The notes below the pieces were generated by a model. The model ran no database searches, was not told the origin of the DNA, and saw only the letters and a list, made by a program, of their open reading frames with translations. Positions 1-6,062 of a stretch of DNA of 9,459 bases are shown piece by piece; the first letter of the stretch is position 1; the number at the start of each line of letters is the position of its first letter. Source of the DNA: Thermoplasmatota archaeon (GTDB taxonomy: Archaea > Thermoplasmatota > E2 > DHVEG-1); assembly GCA_018824925.1 (NCBI GenBank), contig JAHJFH010000317.1, positions 1-9,459 on the forward strand, given 5' to 3'. A program made the translations under genes and the position numbers.

Positions 1-2532
1 CCCTCTAGCGCAGTTGAACGCGCAGAGGACGACATCGGTATTGGGGTAAACATGATAATTAGTGATATTTATACACCAAAGGAAATCTCCCTATCCATCG
101 CAGATTTATTTTGGGAAAACACCGCAGGAGCACTTCTAATTGAAGAGTCCCAAGAAGGATATAATCTTGGGGTAGCAGCGACACCACTTGCTTCGTATCT
201 TAACATCCCCGTTATTGTCACTGATATAGTTGATATAGAGGTGACTGCAATCCTTGATGAACTTGGTGTGCAGCATCTTTTCGTGTGTGGTGATTTAAAC
301 ACCACAGGATACAATACCACACAGTACACTTCAATTGATGCCATACTCTCCGATATGATTACCCTTATTGAAATGAAATTTGGGGAACCAGTAACCTACA
401 TCACCATGACCAACCCACTGGATATAACCACACCTGAGACCTATGACTCAACCAGTACTGAATTCACAGGATCTGTAGCATCTGGACTAGTCCTTCCCAC
501 ACAAGCTCTCTCAACTGCGCTTAAAGGAAATCAAATGGTTGCCCATGAGTTTGAGGTACCAGAATCATACAAATTCGCTCGTATAATCCTTGATGTAGTC
601 AATATGAATCCAGGTAATGTCGATGATCTTGGTGATCGTCTCTCCTGTATGATCTCAAGTCCGAATGGCCCGCGGTACATGTTTGGCACAACCGGTGGTG
701 GCATCCCCGTTCGAGATGCTGATGGTAATTTGCTTGAGGATCGTTTACATTATGAACTCACGATATATGATGAACCAGGTACCTTTAAAATTCAGCTTTA
801 TGGCCAATGGTTTGCAGATAAAGCAGGAGATTATTTTGTTCGCGTAACCATAGAAAATCTTAGTAATGCTATTATACCTACCATGCCAAATCTCTCAACG
901 ATGACCCCCTATCTAACAGCATACCATAAAGGGATTATCTGGGCGAAACCCGAATTTGCTTTTGCTGCAGACGATACCGTATTCAACAATGGTAGTACAT
1001 GCCCTGGTGTATCACAACCCGGAACAAACCCACTCCTTGTCCATCCATCTAATAACCACACCATGGACATTCATGATGCGTTAAATGACGTACTCGCAGA
1101 TATCGCAGATATACCTGTTGAAAATCTTGAGGAACTGCGAAATCATTACCGAGACAATCCCATTCATATTGCCATCGCTGCAGATCCAACCATGATACCA
1201 ATGTATTACTATTACAACCCCGACGGACGACTTGATACCTCCTCATACATGTTTGGGTTTATGCTTCCCAGTGATTTTATCTATGGCGATATCGATGTGA
1301 ACCATTCAGACCCTGAAAACAACACCTTTAGCTACTGGCCTTTTATGGAAAACGCTGTTGGTCGTGTCACCGGATGGGATGCCCAGGATTGCAGTGCACT
1401 CATCGCACGAACCATCTTTTATGATATTATTATTGATGGCCGTGGTAATTGGAAAAACAATGCACTTATACAAACGGGTTGTGGTCTAGAATTCCAAAAC
1501 CTCCCCATCATTACTCGCTTGGGAAAAATCTTGTACAGCCAGGGTCGTGATGAACCAACAAAATTCCCCACAGGTGAAAGCTGGTTTATCAATGAACGAT
1601 TAAAAAAACAGGTAGAAACCGGGGAATTTGATGCAAAAAACACGTTTTGGCTAACATCGCAACGTGCGGGATTTACCAAAGAAGGTCTTACTAAAATCAA
1701 AAAAGCTGGGGTACTAAATAGACTGCTCTTCCCCTCATTGTATATTTATCTTCTCAGCAATGAAAAGAAGGTTACCGGAGGACAGGATCAACTCAATAGC
1801 AATTTCATCTTTGCTTTTGCCCATGGATCCTATAATCTATATGAATTTGGGGACATCTGGATTGACACAAAAGGATTTCCCTTTATAACACCTCTTTCTC
1901 GAATAATACCCAGCATCCGCAGTGGGCTTTCCACCAAAGGAAGCTTTGATATCCGAGGTGTCGAATCTATGGAATACGGGCCCTCCATTATTTTTGTAGA
2001 GAGCTGTATCACCGGTCGTACAGATGGGATTGTAGGAACCAATTGTTTATCCCAGGCATATCTACACGCAGGAGTTAATGGCTATATTGGTGCCACCCGT
2101 GTAACCGCTGATCCCGGGTATCTCGAACCTCGACCATTTAAAGGAGGCCTTGGATTTGGATTACTTGGTTTACTAAACGCAACTCTCCATCTGAAGCTTA
2201 AAGGTGAATACCCTGATCTTCACTTTGGAGCAGTCATTGCTGAGGATTTCGTATTAGATCTTATTAACGATAACACTACAGGTATGGCACTTCGAAATGC
2301 GAAAAACCAATATCTCCCAAAGGATGCGAACACAACTTTCCTTTGGACTCCACCACTTACCTTTAATAGCGGTGATAGCATTGTTAACGCTGAGTTTTTA
2401 AAATTTATTAACGGCATCAGAGATGAAAACGATCGTACGCGAACCCTTGATAAAAAATATGTTGCGTTACACGAGTTCACCTTGTATGGTGACCCGGCGT
2501 TTAACCCCTACCAACCAATTAATGAGGGTTAA
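1..2532 (+). CDS. Gingipain-like C25 (clan CD) peptidase-family protein, 5' end outside window
   Basis: The frame is open from base 1, so the ATG at 52 is probably internal and the N-terminus is missing. Numbering from that ATG, residues about 1-110 resemble a cell-wall-binding type 2 repeat (YNLGVAATPLASYLNIPVIV, then a LxxLGVQHLFVCG-like strand). Residues about 160-270 look like a beta-sandwich. About 340-826 resemble the peptidase C25 domain: IAIAADPTMIPMYYY, AVGRVTGWDAQDCSALIAR, and a final TLYGDPAFNPY strand. The clan CD dyad would be His591 (FAFAHGS) and Cys652 (VESCITG). The residue before the Cys is Ser, where gingipains have Ala. Family members are secreted or cell-surface cysteine endopeptidases; secretion here is inferred, because no signal peptide is in the window and no C-terminal membrane anchor is visible. 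A T-tract follows the stop. Family is fairly sure; activity and substrate are unknown. Confidence 0.8.
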   Translation, partial: PSSAVERAEDDIGIGVNMIISDIYTPKEISLSIADLFWENTAGALLIEESQEGYNLGVAATPLASYLNIPVIVTDIVDIEVTAILDELGVQHLFVCGDLNTTGYNTTQYTSIDAILSDMITLIEMKFGEPVTYITMTNPLDITTPETYDSTSTEFTGSVASGLVLPTQALSTALKGNQMVAHEFEVPESYKFARIILDVVNMNPGNVDDLGDRLSCMISSPNGPRYMFGTTGGGIPVRDADGNLLEDRLHYELTIYDEPGTFKIQLYGQWFADKAGDYFVRVTIENLSNAIIPTMPNLSTMTPYLTAYHKGIIWAKPEFAFAADDTVFNNGSTCPGVSQPGTNPLLVHPSNNHTMDIHDALNDVLADIADIPVENLEELRNHYRDNPIHIAIAADPTMIPMYYYYNPDGRLDTSSYMFGFMLPSDFIYGDIDVNHSDPENNTFSYWPFMENAVGRVTGWDAQDCSALIARTIFYDIIIDGRGNWKNNALIQTGCGLEFQNLPIITRLGKILYSQGRDEPTKFPTGESWFINERLKKQVETGEFDAKNTFWLTSQRAGFTKEGLTKIKKAGVLNRLLFPSLYIYLLSNEKKVTGGQDQLNSNFIFAFAHGSYNLYEFGDIWIDTKGFPFITPLSRIIPSIRSGLSTKGSFDIRGVESMEYGPSIIFVESCITGRTDGIVGTNCLSQAYLHAGVNGYIGATRVTADPGYLEPRPFKGGLGFGLLGLLNATLHLKLKGEYPDLHFGAVIAEDFVLDLINDNTTGMALRNAKNQYLPKDANTTFLWTPPLTFNSGDSIVNAEFLKFINGIRDENDRTRTLDKKYVALHEFTLYGDPAFNPYQPINEG

Positions 2533-2540
2533 ACTCACCC

Positions 2541-2560
2541 TTTTTTTCTTTCTTTTTTTT
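2541..2560 (+). terminator. T-tract terminator after the C25-like gene
   Basis: Nine bases after the TAA stop lies a nearly pure T run (T7, C, TTT, C, T8) on the plus strand. Archaeal RNA polymerase terminates at such oligo-T tracts without needing a hairpin, and no hairpin precedes this one. Its right edge touches the stop codon of the minus-strand 46-aa ORF, so the two genes are convergent. Confidence 0.65.
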
Positions 2561-2699
2561 AATGAAAATATTTTGCCATCGTGTTCTTTCGAGTACAATA
2601 CACTAAATATCCCATCTTGCTTTTAATTTCTGCATAGAGTGGATCTTGCGTGAGAATAGTACCCGTTTTTCCCGATATTCGATAGGTCCATATAATCAT
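2559..2699 (-). CDS. Small hypothetical protein, 46 aa
   Basis: I do not recognise this protein. The ATG (complement of 2697-2699) is preceded by GGTGAT (complement of 2704-2709), a strong archaeal Shine-Dalgarno sequence at 4-5 nt spacing. An in-frame GTG lies three codons upstream, but it overlaps that site, so ATG is the better start. The product begins MIIWTYRISGKTG and contains DPLYAEIKSKMGYLVYC. It is basic, with one Cys and several aromatics, and has no membrane segment. It lies 84 nt downstream of mtnA on the same strand, so it may be read through from that operon or have its own promoter. The plus-strand gene that ends at 2532 converges on it. It could be a chance ORF, but the ribosome site and ordinary codon use argue for a real gene. 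Confidence 0.55.
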   Translation of the reverse strand: MIIWTYRISGKTGTILTQDPLYAEIKSKMGYLVYCTRKNTMAKYFH

Positions 2700-2783
2700 A
2701 ATAATCACCTATTGTATCAAGGGGACGGTTCCGCTGGTATAAGAGGGTAAAGATAACCTCGTTGAAACTATTAAAATAAATTA

Positions 2784-3743
2784 TTAGAGAAGCTTTTTTA
2801 TTACCCCAGTTTCAGTAATATATCCCGTGACTAACTCACTAGGGGTAATATCAAACGCAGGATTCTTAACAGACACCCATTCTGGCATGAGTTGCGATTT
2901 AAATGGATGGGTAATTTCAAGAGGGGAGCGCTCCTCAATAATGATTTCCTTTCCAGTGGCAAGTGATTTGTCAAATGTGCTAATGGGTGCTGCTACATAG
3001 AAGGGTATGTGATGTTTTTTTGCAAGAACTGCTTTTTCATAGGTTCCGATTTTATTTGCAGAATCTCCATTTGCTGCGATACGGTCAGCTCCGGTAATCA
3101 CCATATCTATTTGTCCCAATTGCATGAAGTAACCAGCGGCGTTATCGACTATTAATACATGAGGAATTCCTTCTTGATGGAGCTCCCAAGCAGTTAATAA
3201 TCCCTGCAAGCGGGGACGAGTTTCATCAGCGTAGATAAAAATGTTTTTTCCTTGTGCATGGGCAGCGCGAAATGGTGCAAGTGCTGTACCATAATCAACA
3301 GTTGCTAAAGCTCCGGCATTGCAATGGGTGAGAATGCGCATACCATCTTTGATCAGGGTGTTGCCATGATCACCTATTCTTCGGCAACGATCGATAATGT
3401 CTTGAACAAATGTTTCTGCAACCGTAAATGGATCTTTTCCGTTTTTTAGATGGTTGAGCATATACTGGACAGCATAGAATAGGTCATGGGCAGTTGGTCT
3501 GGTTGATCGAAGTATGGTTGCGGTTTTTTCTGGTGTTTTGCATCCAAGAGCCATACCATATGCAGCTGCGGCACCTATGGCTGGCGCACCCCGGACCACC
3601 ATGTCTTTAATGGCATATGCAATATCGTCCACTGTTTTTGCTGTATATAGTTCATAGGCAAATGGTAGTTTTCGTTGATCTATGAAATAAATAGTTTTGT
3701 TTTTGACCCATATCGCTGTTTGATCTTTTCCGTTGATTTTCAT
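2784..3743 (-). CDS. mtnA: S-methyl-5-thioribose-1-phosphate isomerase
   Basis: This enzyme converts 5-methylthioribose-1-phosphate to methylthioribulose-1-phosphate in salvage of methylthioadenosine. Archaeal members may also take 5-deoxyribose-1-phosphate. At 319 aa it is slightly shorter than typical bacterial MtnA. It carries the phosphate-site motif RGAPAIG (51-57), THCNAGALATVDYGTAL with the catalytic Cys141, ADETRPRLQG (172-181), and GADRIAANGDSANKIGTY with the acid-base Asp220. The eIF2B-alpha-like C-terminal Rossmann part is complete. The Asn after the Cys (THCN) and GALAT favour MtnA over the related ribose-1,5-bisphosphate isomerase, which usually has another sequence there. Its ATG overlaps the stop of the upstream aldolase-like gene by 4 nt (ATGA), indicating translational coupling and co-transcription. 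Cytosolic. No strong T-tract follows it. Confidence 0.92.
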   Translation of the reverse strand: MKINGKDQTAIWVKNKTIYFIDQRKLPFAYELYTAKTVDDIAYAIKDMVVRGAPAIGAAAAYGMALGCKTPEKTATILRSTRPTAHDLFYAVQYMLNHLKNGKDPFTVAETFVQDIIDRCRRIGDHGNTLIKDGMRILTHCNAGALATVDYGTALAPFRAAHAQGKNIFIYADETRPRLQGLLTAWELHQEGIPHVLIVDNAAGYFMQLGQIDMVITGADRIAANGDSANKIGTYEKAVLAKKHHIPFYVAAPISTFDKSLATGKEIIIEERSPLEITHPFKSQLMPEWVSVKNPAFDITPSELVTGYITETGVIKKLL

Positions 3744-4294
3744 TGAAGAATCCTCCGAAGGTATTCGTGTAGTTCTGAAAATGTTCGTGCAGTGATGAAC
3801 ACGTTTTTTTCATTTATTATAAATTTGGTATGGTGTTGAAGTGTTTGGAGGATAATTTTGACCTGTTCGTATATTGGTTGGGATGTGTTGATAAGGATTT
3901 CTGGGAGCTGGTTATCGTTTATTTCTTTTTCTTGTAGGGTAAGTGAAAAAATTACGCCTATGTCTGTTCGTGCATTATGAATCATCCAATGTGTTGCAGT
4001 GTTTTTTATTGGTGCTTTTTTTCCAATAATCAATAACACTTGTTTTATTGCGTCGAAGTCAACAATTTCTATGATATCTTCGCGGGTTAGCGCTGAAACT
4101 GCGAGAACATCTCGTGTACACACGATACGTCTACTATATCCTGCGCTTAACAATCCAGTTAGGGTTTTATGTGGGTTAAGTTCAGCATATTGTTTTCCCC
4201 AGGTAATCAATTGAGGGATTAATGGATTGTTACTTAACTCATGTGTTATGAAAAATGTTTGAAGCTCGTGGGGGTGTAGTGAATGATTAATCAT
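3740..4294 (-). CDS. Class II aldolase/adducin-like protein lacking the metal ligands
   Basis: The 184-aa protein follows the class II aldolase (FucA/AraD/MtnB) plan. GLLSAGYSRRIVCTRDV (47-63) matches the GNxS...ITPSG region, LTREDIIEIVDFD (69-81) matches the LTxEDIVxVD strand, and ATHWMIHNARTDIGVIFSL (100-118) matches the LHxxIYxxRPDVxAVVHTH segment. A C-terminal helix-strand-helix (144-180) is also present. The catalytic pieces look lost: the PSSE glutamate position reads PIKNT, the HTH metal pair reads SLT, and the later NHG histidine appears as EKN (about 162-164). It is therefore probably non-catalytic, or a distant family with another chemistry. It overlaps mtnA by 4 nt and starts 15 nt after the KaiC-like gene. 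In other organisms MtnA is followed in the pathway by a class II fold enzyme (MtnB or a deoxyribulose-phosphate aldolase), so an accessory or regulatory role beside MtnA is my inference. No Shine-Dalgarno is visible. Confidence 0.6.
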   Translation of the reverse strand: MINHSLHPHELQTFFITHELSNNPLIPQLITWGKQYAELNPHKTLTGLLSAGYSRRIVCTRDVLAVSALTREDIIEIVDFDAIKQVLLIIGKKAPIKNTATHWMIHNARTDIGVIFSLTLQEKEINDNQLPEILINTSQPIYEQVKIILQTLQHHTKFIINEKNVFITARTFSELHEYLRRILQ

Positions 4295-4317
4295 TATACT
4301 CTAATATAGTTAGAGTA
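4283..4317. repeat. Two adjacent inverted repeats at the KaiC-like/aldolase-like junction
   Basis: Positions 4297-4304 (TACTCTAA) and 4310-4317 (TTAGAGTA) form a perfect 8-bp stem around a 5-nt loop. The KaiC-like stop codon (4310-4312) lies in one arm. Two bases beyond, 4283-4294 is a perfect 12-bp palindrome, ATGATTAATCAT, which contains the start codon of the aldolase-like gene. In the minus-strand mRNA the hairpin sits where a ribosome site would be. It may be a translation-coupling hairpin or an mRNA processing site; an operator is less likely inside an operon. Confidence 0.6.
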
Positions 4318-5083
4318 ATTTAATACCACCGAAACCTATCTGGATATCTCGGGGTTTCAAACTATGGCGGGTTCCTCGCATTTTCCGTACAGTTAGTTTT
4401 CGACGATCCATCGTGGTATCAAGATCTAATATAAGTATTCCATCAGCAAGAAATTCTGATACACTATCTCGAGAGAGAGTCCGCGATCCCTCAGGAATTT
4501 CTGAGGTAACTAATGTCGTGGTCATATCATTTGAAAGGATACTCATGAGACGACGTACATGGATTCGTGTGGCTTCCGATGACCCCAGGGGAAATGATGA
4601 GGTAGCGAAGGTATCTTTCGAGGGTATGATTTCATTTCCTTTATTGACCATCCAAACCGGCATTTCAGATACGGGTGTGAGTGAATCGAGCACCACTCGG
4701 TGGTACCCACCAGTTCGTATATCCTCCTCAATGTCTCGATGTATATCCCCTCGGTCAAGATCGAGATACTTGAAGGTTAGTAACCCTTGGTCTATGTATG
4801 GTTGAAAATCAAATCCTAGTTCTTTTGCTTGTCGTAGTAGATTGCCTACTCTTTCATCTGATGCAAGATATAAGCATTTTTCATTTTGTTTTAATCCAGT
4901 GAAAATGTATTGAAAACAGACAATGGTTTTACCAGTTCCGGGTGTACCAGAAACAAGGGTGATGCTTCCCTGCGGTAAACCTCCATGTAGATTAGTATCT
5001 AATCCCTCAATACCCGTTGGAATTCTCTCTATCTGCTGTGAGACTTTTAACCCCATCCCATGATCTTCCATACATTCCCACAC
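4310..5083 (-). CDS. Single-domain KaiC/RadA-type ATPase
   Basis: A 257-aa RecA-fold ATPase of the archaeal KaiC-like group. IPTGIEGLDTNLHGGLPQGS (21-40) leads into Walker A GTPGTGKT (46-53). LYLASDERVGNLLRQAKELG (71-90) follows, then Walker B RVVLDSLTP with Asp133, and a family-typical end LTVRKMRGTRHS...IQIGFGGIKLL. There is one ATPase domain, unlike the double KaiC of cyanobacteria, so a clock role should not be assumed. Archaeal homologues are thought to act in signalling or regulation, and the partner here is unknown. The longest frame starts at a GTG (complement of 5081-5083); ATGs at codons 5 and 10 are alternatives. A TATA-like element about 26 bp upstream would place transcription start near this GTG, consistent with a leaderless mRNA. 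It is first in the apparent operon with the aldolase-like gene and mtnA. Confidence 0.85.
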   Translation of the reverse strand: MWECMEDHGMGLKVSQQIERIPTGIEGLDTNLHGGLPQGSITLVSGTPGTGKTIVCFQYIFTGLKQNEKCLYLASDERVGNLLRQAKELGFDFQPYIDQGLLTFKYLDLDRGDIHRDIEEDIRTGGYHRVVLDSLTPVSEMPVWMVNKGNEIIPSKDTFATSSFPLGSSEATRIHVRRLMSILSNDMTTTLVTSEIPEGSRTLSRDSVSEFLADGILILDLDTTMDRRKLTVRKMRGTRHSLKPRDIQIGFGGIKLL

Positions 5084-5105
5084 TCACTAATACGATATAG
5101 TCTTT

Positions 5106-5114
5106 GATATAAAT
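5106..5114 (-). promoter_or_regulatory. Candidate TATA box for the KaiC-like operon
   Basis: The complement reads ATTTATATC. A transcription start about 26 bp downstream falls near 5083, the GTG start of the KaiC-like gene. A second A/T element (AAATATATTT, 5124-5133) would give a leader of roughly 20 nt. Which is used cannot be told from sequence alone. Confidence 0.45.
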
Positions 5115-5154
5115 TGATAGCTTAAATATATTTCCTGGAGCTATTTGTTGGGGG

Positions 5155-5160
5155 AAAAAA
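5155..5160 (-). terminator. T6 tract downstream of the 34-aa ORF
   Basis: A6 on the plus strand gives T6 followed by C-rich sequence on the minus strand, 13 bases after the stop of the small ORF and just before the KaiC-like promoter. It also follows the nested inverted repeat at 5169-5235, so it could end either a small mRNA or a structured RNA. Confidence 0.4.
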
Positions 5161-5168
5161 GGGTGTAT

Positions 5169-5235
5169 GTGAGTTAGTTATCACGTCGATTAGCACAGAT
5201 AAAAAACAGTTCTTTATCTACTAGCTCTAACTCAC
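5169..5235. repeat. Nested inverted repeat, possible structured RNA
   Basis: GTGAGTTAG (5169-5177) and CTAACTCAC (5227-5235) are perfect 9-base inverted copies. Inside them AGATAAA (5197-5203) and TTTATCT (5213-5219) form a 7-bp stem with a 9-nt loop. On the minus strand a T6 tract follows within 10 bases. This could be a small structured RNA, a 3' hairpin of the 34-codon ORF it overlaps, or a protein-binding site. I recognise no known RNA family; no C/D or H/ACA boxes were seen. Confidence 0.45.
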
Positions 5236-5278
5236 CGAAGCTATGGTTGTTTACGTATTTGTTTTTTGAATATAACAT
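5174..5278 (-). CDS. Possible small protein, 34 aa
   Basis: I do not recognise it. The ATG (complement of 5276-5278) follows GGGAGAGG with the AGAGG at 5-nt spacing, a good ribosome site, and an in-frame TAA directly precedes the ATG, fixing the start. The product begins MLYSKNKYVNNHSFGELELV and ends ELFFICANRRDN: one Cys, mixed charge, no membrane segment. The gene would be followed by T6 and then by the KaiC-like promoter, a sensible arrangement. Its second half coincides with the nested inverted repeat, so the region may instead be selected as RNA. Short length makes this a candidate only. Confidence 0.38.
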   Translation of the reverse strand: MLYSKNKYVNNHSFGELELVDKELFFICANRRDN

Positions 5279-5332
5279 TTATGCCTCTCCCAACCCCGCC
5301 AATAAAATCTTATTATTTAACCTTTTTCCTGC

Positions 5333-5343
5333 ATAAATATAAG
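5333..5343 (+). promoter_or_regulatory. Candidate TATA box for the membrane protein gene
   Basis: ATAAATATAAG lies about 50 bp upstream of the ATG at 5391, which would give a leader of roughly 25 nt. There is no clear Shine-Dalgarno before that ATG. Confidence 0.4.
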
Positions 5344-5390
5344 AAGGAAAATGTTATTGTAGACCTGTAATAATCTCGATATTTGATTAT

Positions 5391-5900
5391 ATGAAACCAA
5401 CAATACACACTTGTTTGTACTGTTTGATAGTCGTCATAGGTTGGTTAGTTATTACTCACCTCTCAGCATATGGCAACCCAATCCCAGTGTATCCCTCACC
5501 GGATCCTGAGTTGTTTTCTCCAACACAAACAAGTCAACCATTTCTTATGGTCTGGATATTTTTGATATTTATAATAAATGTTGGGGTTGATATTCTAATT
5601 TTATATTCAGGGCTATTACTTCTTGATCGATTTTCCGCACTCCCCACAGATTATGTGTTGCATTTATCGAAAACAACGTTTCTACTTGCTGTTATCTTGA
5701 TTAGTATTATTGGCATTAGTGTCGAAATGGTGCTAGGTGCCTGGCTAGGGGGTCTTTTCCTAGCAGCAGTTCTTATCTGGTTCTCATTTCTAAGTGTGGG
5801 ATGGTTTATTTTACATCTACAATTGAGTAATGGATTACGACTTGCCACGTACGCACTTCTTATCAATATCGTAGTCTGGACCGTGTTTTACTCAATTTAA
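5391..5900 (+). CDS. Uncharacterised multi-pass membrane protein, 169 aa
   Basis: I do not recognise a family. Residues 8-27 are a hydrophobic N-terminal segment with a small-residue end (LSAYG), either a signal peptide or the first membrane helix. A Pro-rich loop follows (NPIPVYPSPDPELFSP, 29-44). Further membrane segments are at about 51-78, 93-115, 117-143 and 149-168, separated by very short loops, leaving little soluble mass. No catalytic or metal-binding motif is evident. The start is the only ATG at the head of the frame, and it has no Shine-Dalgarno, as is common for short-leader archaeal mRNAs. It is transcribed divergently from the KaiC-like operon and the 34-aa ORF and ends in a bidirectional T/A-tract terminator, so it is probably a single-gene unit. 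Confidence 0.75.
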   Translation: MKPTIHTCLYCLIVVIGWLVITHLSAYGNPIPVYPSPDPELFSPTQTSQPFLMVWIFLIFIINVGVDILILYSGLLLLDRFSALPTDYVLHLSKTTFLLAVILISIIGISVEMVLGAWLGGLFLAAVLIWFSFLSVGWFILHLQLSNGLRLATYALLINIVVWTVFYSI

Positions 5901-5917
5901 AAAAAAAATTTTTATTT
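5899..5917. terminator. Bidirectional A10/T-tract terminator
   Basis: Ten A residues (5899-5908) are followed by TTTTTATTT. On the plus strand the T-rich half follows the stop of the membrane protein. On the minus strand the A10 becomes T10, three bases beyond the TAA of the 41-aa ORF. One compact element thus serves two convergent genes, which also supports the small minus-strand ORF being real. Confidence 0.6.
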
Positions 5918-6037
5918 CTTCTTATGGTTCTTTGGGGGTTGTAGATATGCTCGTCGCTCAAGTTTTCCTACATGAACAAGATGTAAATAAAAGGCATCCT
6001 CATATAATTGTTGGATTTTTTCCTTATTTTCTTTCAT
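5912..6037 (-). CDS. Small hypothetical protein, 41 aa
   Basis: I do not recognise it. The ATG (complement of 6035-6037) is the only usable start in its frame and is preceded by GAGG at about 5 nt. The product starts MKENKEKIQQLYEDAFYLHL and ends in a Lys/His-rich tail (PPKNHKKK). Most of it would form one charged, amphipathic helix; there is no membrane segment and no Cys. A T10 tract on its own strand directly follows the stop, as expected for a real transcript end. It converges on the membrane protein gene and starts 25 bp from the plus-strand ATG at 6063, so its promoter would lie inside that neighbouring reading frame. The basic C-terminus could suggest nucleic-acid or ribosome binding, but this is a guess. 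Confidence 0.5.
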   Translation of the reverse strand: MKENKEKIQQLYEDAFYLHLVHVGKLERRAYLQPPKNHKKK

Positions 6038-6062
6038 GTATCCCTCGGAAGGAGCATAATTG

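Noticed and set aside
205..245. Short tandem-like repetition of TGATATAG in the C25-like gene
   Set aside because: Only two copies, explained by the encoded residues DIVDIE.
4413..4805. 130-codon plus-strand ORF opposite the KaiC-like gene
   Set aside because: Shadow frame: Ser/Arg-rich with no motif, while the other strand holds Walker A and B motifs.
4310..5083. Reading the KaiC-like ATPase as a circadian clock protein
   Set aside because: Only one ATPase domain is present and no KaiA or KaiB homologue is in the window.
5281..5370. Plus-strand ORF of 29 codons starting MPLPTPPIKSYYL
   Set aside because: No ribosome site; it overlaps the candidate TATA box of the membrane gene, and the opposite strand has a better ORF nearby.
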